A stretch of DNA of 64,000 nt from Paramacrobiotus metropolitanus (lineage: Eukaryota; Tardigrada; Eutardigrada; Parachela; Macrobiotidae), in assembly GCF_019649055.1 (NCBI RefSeq), contig NW_026570307.1, positions 62,001 to 126,000 on the forward strand. Reading direction: 5' to 3'. The position numbers were made by a program, and so were the translations under genes. The notes under the pieces are model-generated. The model searched no databases, was not told where the DNA came from, and saw only the letters and a list, made by a program, of their open reading frames with translations. Below, one piece after another: positions 40,370 through 51,143 of the stretch (positions are counted from its first letter, which is position 1; every line of letters begins with the position of its first letter).

Positions 40370-42068
40370 ACTTTGTACGGGATGCTTGGTAGTTTCCATA
40401 CTATAAGTTCGCACGTTTGTAGCATCGATGCATCGATATTAACTCGCACATGCGAATACTTTCTAATTATGGTCAATAAAGTAATTTGAGTAATTTTTAT
40501 GACGGAAGAAACTATTTTCACATAATATTTATTTTTTTGTATTATTTAAAGTAATTACGCAAAACACGCTCTCACGCACTCATCGCGTTTGATATGTTAT
40601 ATTATTTTACTGGCGTACGACGAAGGTTTTGTACGCATTATCATCATGCAGATAAATGCCAACAAAAACAGGAACGGAACGGAAACAAACACTTTCTTCA
40701 ATTTTCGCGGTCGTTCTGTTTCTCTCTGGTCGTTTATAGGAACGAATTCGGTATTTCGTTGTTCGTTCATGCTAATGATATTTTTATTTGCTATAAGATT
40801 TTAGGAGTACGAATACGGCAAACAAATCAAGTCAGCACAATTAAAATGATGAGGTACACATTTGTCTGTTTTAATTTGAGGAAAAAATGCGTATTCTATG
40901 TGATTTAGATCGTCACTCGTGATAAGACGTCTCCCGGCTCGTTCCGGTAAAGACCTGAAAATGCGTGTACGCTAAAGAGGAAATCTCCGATCGAAAATCT
41001 AATTACGGCCAATAATCGTGGAAGAAAGCTAAATACGGGTGACTAAAATACGATGCTATCAAAGTTAAATAATACCGATGACATTATAAATGATATTATA
41101 TGATAGTATATTATGATAATAATTATTATGATATTTAACATCTCTACGACAAACCTCCCAAGGTTTAATTCAGTAGCGTTTGATTGACAAAGCGATAAAA
41201 AATCTCCACAATGGGTTGTTCATAAATATGCACACATTCTTTATTGATAAATAATTGTAATTATTGCACAGATGTACGAGTATGTTGCCGCTACAGGCTT
41301 ACTATTATACGGCGTGCAGGTATTGCAAACGCGCAAATCTCTGACTCTAATAATTTATATTCTTTTTAATATCCTAATAATTTAGTTATTTTAATTCGAC
41401 GAGTTCACGATAAACAAAATACGCGATATTTCTAGTTATCACTCTATCTAGATCTGTAATAGCGATTCGACTTCCGATTCAACAGAGGCGAACAGACGGA
41501 CACGTAATATACACAGTAATATACACGATCAGTAACAAAGTTACTAGATTTATCGGGAAAAGTAGTAAGTACTTGTATTGTAATGGTTAATAATTAACTG
41601 ACTTACCGCATAAAGATGTACGATGCTTAATCCTATATTCCTGCTAATCCCGCTTTGAAGAATTAACGTGGTTCAACGGTCAAGTAAAAAAAGCGAGAAC
41701 ATCCAATTTAAAGGTTATAACTCACGAACTGCGGAATCGAAGCCTAAAACATAGGAATTTTGTATCTGAGAGTCTACAGAGTAGGTTACGATCTGGCTGT
41801 AAATGGCATGGTATGGTAAAATGCCGGCAACAACAACTGCTTGAACGCAGACACCCGGTCGAAAAAACCAACACCAGCCAGCACCTAGAGTAAAGATAAA
41901 TGTGATGTCTGCACTCTGCATGCATTCCCTACTGAATCATGAGTGTGAGTCAGAAGGCAACAGTAAAAATTAGAAAGTAGAAAGCGTTCTGCGGTATACG
42001 GCGGTAAGTTATTTAATGGATTAGGAAATACGACAAGAACTCACCACTTCCCAGTTTCCGGGATCAAC
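40370..42068. repeat. Inverted duplication, arm 2 (partner 32340-34130)
   Basis: Reverse-complement copy of 32340-34130 with scattered differences and indels. It ends directly at the conserved upstream block of unit 2. Confidence 0.75.
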
Positions 42069-42084
42069 TTTGCCATCCGGTTTT

Positions 42085-42366
42085 TTTTCTTTTGGCACGA
42101 ATACAGCTGTGCAACTTTCTTGCACAGTTTCTCCCAGTTCGATCATCGTAGTAATTGTTTCGAGGAAATTTTGTGGAAAACGGACAAACGCACTCGCAGT
42201 CTGGACTTTTCGTCACAATGCCAACGTTTTCTGTAGAAAGTGTCAGTCTTATTCTGCTTTTCCGACGGTCGTCACTCGTCAGTGCCCTTTTAATTTCTGT
42301 TAACGTCTGTAGAGTTAAAGCGTTTCCTGATATTTCATGATCAGATAACTTTTGCGATTCAACAAA
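42085..42366 (+). promoter_or_regulatory. Conserved upstream block of the membrane-family units
   Basis: The block TTTTGGCACGAATACAGCTG to TTCGATCATCG and beyond recurs at similar distances before unit 1 (about 35595-35680) and unit 3 (about 45480-45560), and in the two decayed units (31900, 39950). Its position about 180-270 bp before each first exon suggests a promoter and leader, but it may only reflect shared ancestry. Confidence 0.4.
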
Positions 42367-44102
42367 ATGTTCAATTGGTTTTGGTTCACAAAAGGTAATC
42401 CTACGCGGACAATTTGATTATATCGCGTTTTTGCAATATCTGTGTATGTTCAAACAGCTTATACAATTGAGGAGTTCTGTACGTGATCATGAGTGCGAAA
42501 TCAATCCGTTAACGGCTGGCAGTGTTTATTCGTTTAACGAGCGGTACCGCAGTGTAACAAATGATTTCGTTGCAGAGGGATGGTTATGGGGTCGACGCAA
42601 CGCCCGCAGCCGCCAGCGATTGCTGGAGGTTCGTGGGTTACGACCCTATAAAAACGAGACTATTGGCACACCTGGCCCGGGTAAGACAGTTCATTGTGAC
42701 CTTTACTGATGCGATTCTGATAGTGTAGGTACGGCGCATACACTCGCGCATGTGCCTTTCGGAGTAATACAGCAAATAGGGTACTGATATTATCGACAGA
42801 AAATAAGTTTTTTTATGTGCCCAGTACGCTAATGTTGCATTAAACTATGTAAACCAAAACGACTGTTTATACAATAGATTATCTGTCCGAAATCCATGAA
42901 ATATGCAGCTAATCGTTTTCCACACAAGTTTTTCATTAGGACAGCTCGATACCTTGCTCTGGAATTTTTAAAAAGTTAGTTTCACAGTTTTACTGTTTTA
43001 CAGGCCCACGGATTCTGGTGAAAGGAAAATTCTTCAGGGAGAAGTCACCCAACCATCTATTCGGTGTAAGAGTGCTACAGATGTCAGCGTAGCGGTGCAT
43101 ACTAAGTAGGGATTTCACATATCAAGATAAAACAAATTATGGAAAAAAATGTTCCTTATCTGTCTGTTAAAAATGGTTTTGTGTATAAAATAGCGCCGTC
43201 ATGTTTTATAATTTCGTATTCATACGACAGAAATTAATCTGCTGTTGAAGCACAGTGTGAGCAGCGTTTGGGTTGCACGAATGATGAGACAATTATTCAA
43301 TTGGTCAACGTTGGAGACACTACTAATATTTTTCAATGTACATGTGTTATGGCAGTTGTTGCTAGTTAATGGTAAGTAAATGTTATTTACTGTACTATTT
43401 TAACTAATTGTATTTAACTAGAACGGCTTTCGTTTTTTTATATCTAGGTTGCCGCAGCTCGGTTTAAAAGATTCAAATCACGTCCGAAACTGGGGGCCAT
43501 TGTGGAAGCGGAGCCTAGCCCGAATGCCAGCACGGTATGCAAAAAAAGTACAATTATAATCGTATCCATAAGATACGAGTACTTTGTAAAACGCAAAATG
43601 AATGCAGCAATGCAATGCACATGTAACCTGTGGGTAATAACTGCTGGATTTGATTACATCTAATGCTCGAACCAGTCACCAGCCGTAATTGAGTTTTGAA
43701 GCGATATTTTTTAAAGCTTCACACAAATGGTAAAAACTCTAGATTATCGGATATTTTTTTTCAAAAGGTTATTTAGATTAGTACGTTTTTTAGATCATCG
43801 AAATGGGAACCGTGGGATTGTACAGAAAAAAGAAGAAATCATCAGCAGCCTTGTACCGGTATCGTAGTGGTCAACAAATTCAGGTGAATGTTTTCATACC
43901 GGTCGAGTCATATTTTTGTTTTGTGTGTTTCAGTCCGGCAGCAGCACTGTTGCTGCTGACGACGCTGGCGTTCGTCTTGCTTCACTTTGCCGCTACATGG
44001 CTTGTGCCAATTAATGGAAATAACGCGGGCGGACCGGGCCCACCACCGGTTACTTCGGCCGTGGGGGACTTCGGGCCTTCCTTTAGGCCAGTATACGTGT
44101 AA
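42367..44102 (+). CDS. Membrane-family unit 2, single-TM protein
   Basis: Predicted exons 42367-42394, 42576-42680, 43004-43065, 43448-43534, 43794-43858 and 43934-44102 give about 171 residues. Exon 1 starts MFNWFWFTK. Exon 2 codes ARSRQRLLEVRGLRP. Exon 3 codes KFFREKSPNHLFG. Exon 4 is basic then acidic (RFKRFKSRPKLGAIVEAE). Exon 5 is Lys-rich and ends at CG|GTATCG, as in unit 3. Exon 6 has a membrane span (PAAALLLLTTLAFVLLHFAATWLV) and a Gly/Pro tail ending FRPVYV. The basic side before the span suggests the N-terminus is cytosolic. I do not recognise the family. A GTAAGG overlapping the stop could be a donor that extends the protein. Confidence 0.55.
43281..43371 (+). CDS. Possible alternative first exon with signal peptide
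   Basis: This lies in intron 3 of unit 2. ATG ATG AGA begins a 30-codon frame with a hydrophobic run (LLIFFNVHVLWQLLLVN) that ends at a strong GTAAGT donor. Its phase (1) does not fit the exon 4 acceptor in the main frame, so its partner is unclear. Confidence 0.2.
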
Positions 44103-45320
44103 GGTCAGTTTCACTAGTACCAACTTCGGGAAACGAAACAGGATCGCTTCTCTATAATTGCACCAGTACTACAATAATCTGTAGATCAATAAGTATTTTT
44201 ATTGTTGGCCACTAGTGTATCCACCAACGGCTGGTTAAAGTAGCATAGTGAGTATACTGCTCGCGCTATTACTGGCACTTAAATTTCGCAAGAGATATGA
44301 ACTGGACCAGCAAGAGATATGAACTACATAGTACTTTAACTTTAACTGTGTAACATATGCGTGCACTAAATAAAATGCTTGTTTTGATAGCCCACAATGC
44401 CCGCGATTTTTTCTCCCGGTGGATCTGAAGGGAATTCGGTCCGTCTGGATCCCCGGAAGTGGTTGCCCTGAAGTGGTTGCTATGTTTACCGATTTTAAAA
44501 GAATACGTGTGCTGCCGAACGTATCATTTGCCTTATATCTGATTGTCGGGAATGATGCGGGATTCGTTTTTGTGTTTTTCCTCACAACCGTGCGATTTGC
44601 AGTTTAAGTACTTAATTATTTTGCTGTGTCGACTGTTAAGCTTTGTTTCCATTGTTTGCAGTACAACCAGCTCATAATCATAATTAAATAAAGATAACGA
44701 TCGTGTACGCCAATGATAAGCACGAACACGGAACCGTTTTTTGGCTCATCGAAGCCAGTGTCGCGATTGCCAGTTGCCACTACGAATCGTTATCGTCGCA
44801 TAATCGTAACAGTCGTAGTATAGCAGGCGGTGTAGTTGCCGCATAATCTAACAGTGTTGCCGCATAATCTAACAGAATCTTTTAATTTTAAATTACTTAC
44901 TGAATGCTGATATACTGTGTGCTAGCAGTGGTCGCTGCGAAATCTTATAAAATGAGTGACCTTTATTTTGACAAGAATATACCCAATCAATAATTGACTG
45001 TTACTAAATTACGTTTTTTGCAAGCACAGTTTCCTACAAATTCGATCAGCGATGGCAGAAATGACTTCAGTTTTCAAATACCTAGTAAAGCACATAATGT
45101 AATTATACACCGTTATGTACTGCAGTATGTACGAGTATTTATTTATAAGAAGTTTTCGTGCGTTGTGGTAGCATTAGCAAGTGAAAGTGTTTCCGACAGG
45201 AAAAATATGGTGCTAACGTACTCACAACGGCCAAGTGCCGAACATTCTTACTTTCTTAGGAAAAATTTTGCAGCACTGCACGTTTTCGATAGATCAAAGG
45301 GAAACCGCCGTTATAGGACC
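44103..45320. other. Spacer between units 2 and 3
   Basis: A possible extra exon of unit 2 (about 44400-44471, after TTGATAG) and a short match to the GPCR2 end (ATGAGTGACCTTTATTTTGACAAG near 44952) are seen. No supported gene. Confidence 0.3.
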
Positions 45321-45697
45321 GCAGTTGGCACACGCTTCCCGTTTACCAGCCGCGGTCAGGGTGGTTTATACGCAGGAAAACGTTGGGCGTTCACAACTTC
45401 ACACACTTTCTTACACTGTTGCCAGCAGGGCAGAAGGAGGACCAATGAAAGAAGGAGAAATCACGACGACTCTCCCTAGCCCTATTGTTGCGGGTTTTGG
45501 CACGGTGACAACTATGCAACTTTCTTGCAAATTTTCCCCCATTCGATCATCGAAACAGTTGCAATAATTTAAACTTGACACTTAACAGCCAGACGCGTTT
45601 TCTGGACGTTTCGTCAGCCGCATTTGCAGACGATTGTCTGGTTTTCAGTTAGTTCAACCTGAAGCGTTCTTACTTCAACCATTTATTAAGCCGAATT

Positions 45698-48600
45698 ATG
45701 TTTGACATCTTCGGAGTGAAAAAGGGTAGGAGTACTGTACATGCATATTAATATTACAGATTAATTTTAACGCTAATTGATACAAGGAACTGTAAGAAGG
45801 ACCAAGCGAGCTAAGCCAACGGTTCCCACTTCTCATCGTACACAGAAAGAGTACCTGAAAAGCATTTTATGCCTGTGTATTAAAAGTGACATCAGCTTCG
45901 ATGTAGGTGCGCGTTCATCGGGAAAGTACAGCGCTCGAAGCGCTCAACGCCTAGCGGAAGTGAGGGGAGAGCGTCAAACCAGCTCTTTTATTGGAAATCC
46001 TGAAGGAGAGGGTAAGAATTTTTGATGACCTTGATTGTTGAGATCGTACCAGAAAGTCGTATAACGCGCGCGTGTCTTTCGTACACAGATTAATTTTGAG
46101 AAAGAATGTACAATATTAATAATTTCATTCGCGCAAAACTTCGCCAGTACTGGGCTGGCATAAATAAAGCCCCTCGCACTGAAATTAAATATTTTATTGG
46201 TGAAATGCTTTTTTGCAGGTGACGTGGTCTATGTCACTGTGAAATTTTTTCTGGACAAAACGCCAGGAGGCCTTCACGGAGTAAGTGTACTGAAAATCAA
46301 CAAAAATTAATGAGCGCTTTAAGTTATTGCTTACTAGTTAATACATCAAATTTTAAAGCTTTTAGTATTGGACAAAATATTGTTATTTATGGCGCAAACT
46401 AGTAATTAATAAAAACTTGTAGTTTAAGGAATATACAACGACTGCATTTTTAAATAGTGCTCATACTGTCAAAGGCGCAAGCCGTTATGTTTGATAAAAA
46501 TTTTGTTATTTCATAAAGTATTTTTATAATTTAAATAACTTGTGGTACGTCAATGCATCATTCGTCATAAAATCGATGTCCTAGTTGTACTCTAATAGAG
46601 CCTGCTTAATAGTGCATGATGGTAGTGCGTACAGGCCTTATAACCAAAACATCTAAAGATACTTGTTAATTATATTATAGGTGCACGTCGTTCGTACATT
46701 CCTTATTATCCGTAAACCGTACATTACAACCGTAATTATTCGTACCGTACTACCGGAGGTGTTTGATAGTAATTATTGTGCCTACTGCAACTGACATTTA
46801 TTCTGCGAGTATAACATTAACAGAGATACCAATAATACCATCGCATGTTTAGTTCGCGCAGAACACTTTCGTATAAAAACTGATCAGCTCACTTTAAAAT
46901 AATCGCTTTGCAAAGGGCGCACATGCAAATGTTTTCCCACTTGTCGGATGTTTGTCAGTCTGATGGCTTTCATTTCGTGTGCAGGTTCCCGCAGTACGGA
47001 GCGAACAATTCAAGAGCAAACCAAAACTGGAAACAATAGTGGAGGTTGAAAAAGATTCTACTGGAACGAGCACAGTATGCAAGAAGTATTCTCAGAAAAA
47101 AATTCAGAAAATTAAATTAATTTAATAACTAACAGAAGTCTCTGGGTTGTCGATAAGTATGTATGTTGTAGCTAACTGTCAGTCGTTTTAAACCGGCGTG
47201 CATGCTGGTTGTTGTAGACCAGTCGTTAGTTAGGCCTCGTCCCGAATTCAAAGCGAATCTCGTTGCGATACAGCAACTCCACCTCGCGAGGTGGCTTCGC
47301 GTACCGTATCTGTAGGCGTGGCCACTGCATACAGCCACCTCGTGCGGTTGAGCAACCGTACCATAGCGAGATTCGCTTTGAATTCGGGACAAGGCCTTAG
47401 TAAGATAATACATGTCACCAACAGCAGATGCTCGGAACTGCTGCCATTAATAAGCACTCATCAAAGCTTGTGGACCATTTACGCTCGAAAATTATTATCA
47501 CTGAATACTGAGAAAACTCACTGACGGATATCTGCGATTAGTTCAGTAAATGTAAAATTGTTAAATAATCGTTGTATAATTTAGGCGGCGCTGAAACTGG
47601 GAACTGGAAAACGAAATACGAGAATGTTTCGGTATCGTCACTGCCTGCCAATGAACTATACCTGATTTCATACTGATTGATATAAAATCGTATTTTAGAT
47701 ATTTTTATTGTGTATTTTATATTGCCATATTGTATTTTAGACCGGCAGCTGTCGTGTTATTTGTAATGATGTTTTGGGTCTTAACGATCAAATCGGTCAG
47801 CGCGCATCAGCCGTCAACAACTACTATCACGGTCTGTGGCATCGCGGCGACTTGGATCGGCGGCGAAGGTCAGTATTAACAAAGCTTGGGAATGCACAGT
47901 ATTCGCACTGCACAGTACTTAGTAACTACTTACTATGCTGGTTCAGCCTGGTTGACCATACAGATTATTAATTCGGTATTGCAAGTACTTCTGTGATCAT
48001 CGACAGCGCATGTGCCGTTAGTTTTGTCTTACAATTTACAGCATTAGTTATTTGCTTGGTTTCTTTTACAAGCTTACAATGCACTGGCGGAGACTAATAT
48101 GTACGTGCAAATGGTGTATCAAATGCTTATTAATTTGATAGTCCTCCAAGCACGAAAATGCGTGTTTTGCTGGGTGAGAGGGGAACCGCCTCATACCGAC
48201 TGTCCGGAAGTCATGTTGTTGCTGGTCGGCGGATTTGCTTTTCTTGCAATCCTTCTTGGATTTCTCCGTCTGCATGGACAAGAAAAGGTATATAAGTACA
48301 GATATCAAGATATCAAGTCATAACCCGTTTTGAGAAAATAAACTGGCGTGATTGATTTTTTTTAAGGAATCAATTGTGGTTCGTGAGCACCATGGTGCCG
48401 GTGGCGAGCGGGATCACATCGTGAATATGGAACCGAACAATATGCCGCCTGGTCCAAATGATACGTTTCGGTAAATTAAGTAAATGTTAACTGGTCACTT
48501 TATAATCGCATACATATAATATGTATACTGTATTGTTATAATTATTACTTATCTGTATACTTATGTCTGGCGTCAATGTTACTAACATGTGACGGAAGCA

Positions 48601-48872
48601 GTTAATCTACGTATTTTGAAGAGTTGCTATTCTACAATGGTCAGCTACTTCTTGTTAGCACGCCGATGAATGAGAACACAGGCACAGGGGTACCGCGCCA
48701 ACGCAGGAATTCAAGCGAGGAGAGAAAAAAAGCTAAAATGATGGAACAACAAAAAGCACAAGTAAGTACTCGTACATATCCGGTGACCGGTGGTGTTTTC
48801 CACAATTATCGTACCTTCTATACTTTCTAGCGTTCCGGTTTTCCCGTGGAGAGCGTCCATGAGGCCGGCTAA
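45698..48872 (+). CDS. Membrane-family unit 3, long form
   Basis: Predicted exons 45698-45725, 45907-46011, 46219-46280, 46985-47074, 47585-47631, 47741-47868, 48073-48287, 48367-48470, 48659-48761 and 48831-48872. All phases agree, giving about 307 residues. Exons 1-6 match unit 2 in order, phase and (exons 1-3) length: MFDIFGVKK; ARSAQRLAEVRGER...FIGNP; VKFFLDKTPGGLHG; FKSKPKLETIVEVE. Membrane spans are about PAAVVLFVMMFWVLTI in exon 6 and EVMLLLVGGFAFLAILLGFL in exon 7. Exon 7 also has a weaker segment (MYVQMVYQMLINLIVL) and a cysteine pair (CVFC). The C-terminal third is polar with a basic stretch (RQRRNSSEERKKAK), ending SVHEAG. Intron 4 carries a Harbinger-type MITE. I know no family of this kind; function unknown. 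Confidence 0.6.
47233..47396. mobile_element. PIF/Harbinger-type MITE, 164 bp
   Basis: Terminal inverted repeats of about 30 bp (GGCCTCGTCCCGAATTCAAA at the left, mirrored by GAATTCGGGACAAGGCC at the right), flanked by TTA on both sides (47230-47232, 47397-47399). TTA target sites and GG-starting ends fit PIF/Harbinger. It lies inside intron 4 of unit 3. Confidence 0.8.
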
Positions 48873-49039
48873 TTTTAAGTAAGCAAAAAAACAAACATTT
48901 ATGATTAAATGCTCGTACTATTGCTAAATAATATTACACAGCCTTCCGACCTACTGCACTGGCGTATTTTTGCTAGTATTTCCCGAATTATTTCTAACGT
49001 TGAAAAGAAAAGTTGAACATACCTGGCGTCTTTTAAAAA

Positions 49040-49630
49040 AAGTATCACTTTAAAGTCAGTGTTTTCTTATGCACCGCCAAAAACGCTTTTCATTTAGGCA
49101 CTGCCACTGTGTATGCAAAATTCTGCCGGTCATGAATGGATTGCAAGTTCTGTATCTATCCAAAAATTTTGTTGATTGTACTGTTTCTCCATGTTTGTTT
49201 GCATACTTATTTATTATGTCATGGACCGCAACTGATTGCGGTCGACTACGCTCCGCATACGCTATCCCTTCTGATACTGGAAAAATAATTCTGCTGCCGG
49301 AAGGGTCTTTTTGCATTTCTTGTAACTGGCATCAGTAATGCGCGATTCTTGATTTTTTTTTGGTTTTCATTGTGGTCAACCGTCCGATTTTACAATAAAT
49401 TTTTCGCGCTTTATTAAGCTTGTTTTTCTTTGGTTACGATTCGTACATGCCAGATGATACATGTTGACAAAATGCGTATTTGTAAATTGTAATTAGTTAT
49501 TTTGTTTGTCGTTTCGCTTTGTGACATAGCATGTCAACAGTCAGCATGTGAAATTAATTGATATGAGTATCACTGTATCATCCAAGGTAGCATTACCCAA
49601 CAAAAAATTCATGTAGCAGGATTCAATAAT
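49040..49630 (-). pseudogene. Second RNF14 3'-flank copy with last-exon trace
   Basis: The stretch CCCAACAAAAAATTCATGTAG at 49596 matches the RNF14 last exon near 51302. The preceding 300 bp resemble the RNF14 3' flank (CGCTTTGTGACATAGC). Very decayed. Confidence 0.45.
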
Positions 49631-50019
49631 GTGGTCTTGGTTTTGCCATGCATGAATTCTGCCAATATTTTAGAAAACAGCATTCATTGAGGAGCAATAT
49701 CACAATAACGATAGTGACCGCGTTCCTGACCTTGAGCTGGACACAGAAATAAAGATTAAAGGATACCACCTGAAAACACTTGGCTACTGATGAGATAAGA
49801 TGTGGTTTTCAACAAACCGGTACTCAAGTACTGCAGCCGAGCGTACTTTAGATAACTTTACCACATGTGAAATGCTACGATTTTTTAAGAGCACGCTACG
49901 TTTTTGGCTACCTTAACAGAATCATCCTAAAATAATCACTAAACTGAGGGCTTCGCTTTACGGCCGGTGATATGTATTTCAACTTATTCGACAAAAGGAA
50001 GATAAACAGCTGGTGAGTA

Positions 50020-50356
50020 TTGACGTACGGCAAAGGGAAGTTTGTATTGCGAACACGCTTTGGAGTTCTGAGACACCTAACTGAGGCTTTAATTTCGACG
50101 CCACGGTTATTCAGTCCCGTTTTCCCGCATCGTTCTCCATGATGAGCTTGGTCCTGCAGTATTCGCCTCTCTCGCATTCACCCACGGTAAAGCACTTCTC
50201 ACCATCCAACTGACACGGCTCGATTCCGTGGTATCCGACAACAGTTAACATAGAAAACACAGGACTGATAGAAACATCGTAAACAACTTCCGGCGTCGAT
50301 TTCACTCCTTTGAAAACGGCTTGGTTGCACCATGATCGCGTACAGTACACGACATC
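50020..50356 (-). pseudogene. Copy of RNF14 exon 4 (IBR region), broken
   Basis: It keeps DVVYCTRSWCNQAVF and YHGIEPCQLDGEKC, matching intact RNF14 exon 4, but zinc-binding cysteines between them are lost and the 3' half is out of frame. Confidence 0.8.
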
Positions 50357-50404
50357 CTGCTTTGTTGCGTCTTCGAAATGAAGACGAATTGTCAGGTTGC
50401 GTGA

Positions 50405-50540
50405 CCCGTTAAATTCGCCACGAAGCAGCTCACCAGTCAGTGCCACCGTATAATCCAATGTAATGTCCTAATCTGTTAAACAGTGAATCTTTAGGAACTA
50501 GAGCAGTGACCTTTCTGTCTAGCTGCTTAACAAGGAGAGT
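50405..50540 (+). pseudogene. Fragment of the GPCR2 tail
   Basis: It matches the last 45 codons and stop region of GPCR2 (CCGTATAATCCA, CCTAATCTGTTAAACA, GTGACCTTTCTGT). It directly abuts the RNF14 exon 4 copy, in the same relative order as the pair at 39061-39540. Confidence 0.7.
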
Positions 50541-51143
50541 ACGCGATTGGTGGCAATGATGCAGAACTGCGTTGGGCACTTAAGGGAGACTGCTTATTTA
50601 ATCTATTACGTATACATAAACGTCTACCTGAAGGTATGAGAACATTCCAGCATTTAATTCTAAAAATTTGGCTTTGTTTTGCACCGCTTATGCTGCAAAA
50701 TAAGAGTACAGTGCTCAGTACACAGTTACCTGCTGCTGCTTGATGTCGTGCAGTAAATACGGGTTTAGATATTTAGGAATGTCCAGGTTCCCGTACGGTC
50801 CTTAAAGATTCGTGATTGTTTTTCTGGTCTTCAGTCTTCAATACACTCTTCCGACTTCCTAATATATTTTTTCCGCTGCATTAAGCTTGCCATTCTTTTT
50901 TTTTGCAAATACACCGGATAACAACGACAACTTCGACAAGGATACTCGTAAAATATCCATTTTGTTCACCAAATCGCTTTGTTACGCAACCCATCGACAG
51001 CACATGTAAAATTAATATAACCACTCTTTCATTTAAAATGAACATATATTTATAAACCAAGAAACTAGGCTCCAAGAAACTGGACCAGACTTGAAGTCCC
51101 TTTTGGGTTGTCTGCCCTTGTGCCGTAATAATAAAAAAAGGCA

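Noticed and set aside
49056-49338. Overlapping frames of 85-90 codons on both strands
   Set aside because: They fall in a decayed RNF14 flank copy with no protein resemblance.
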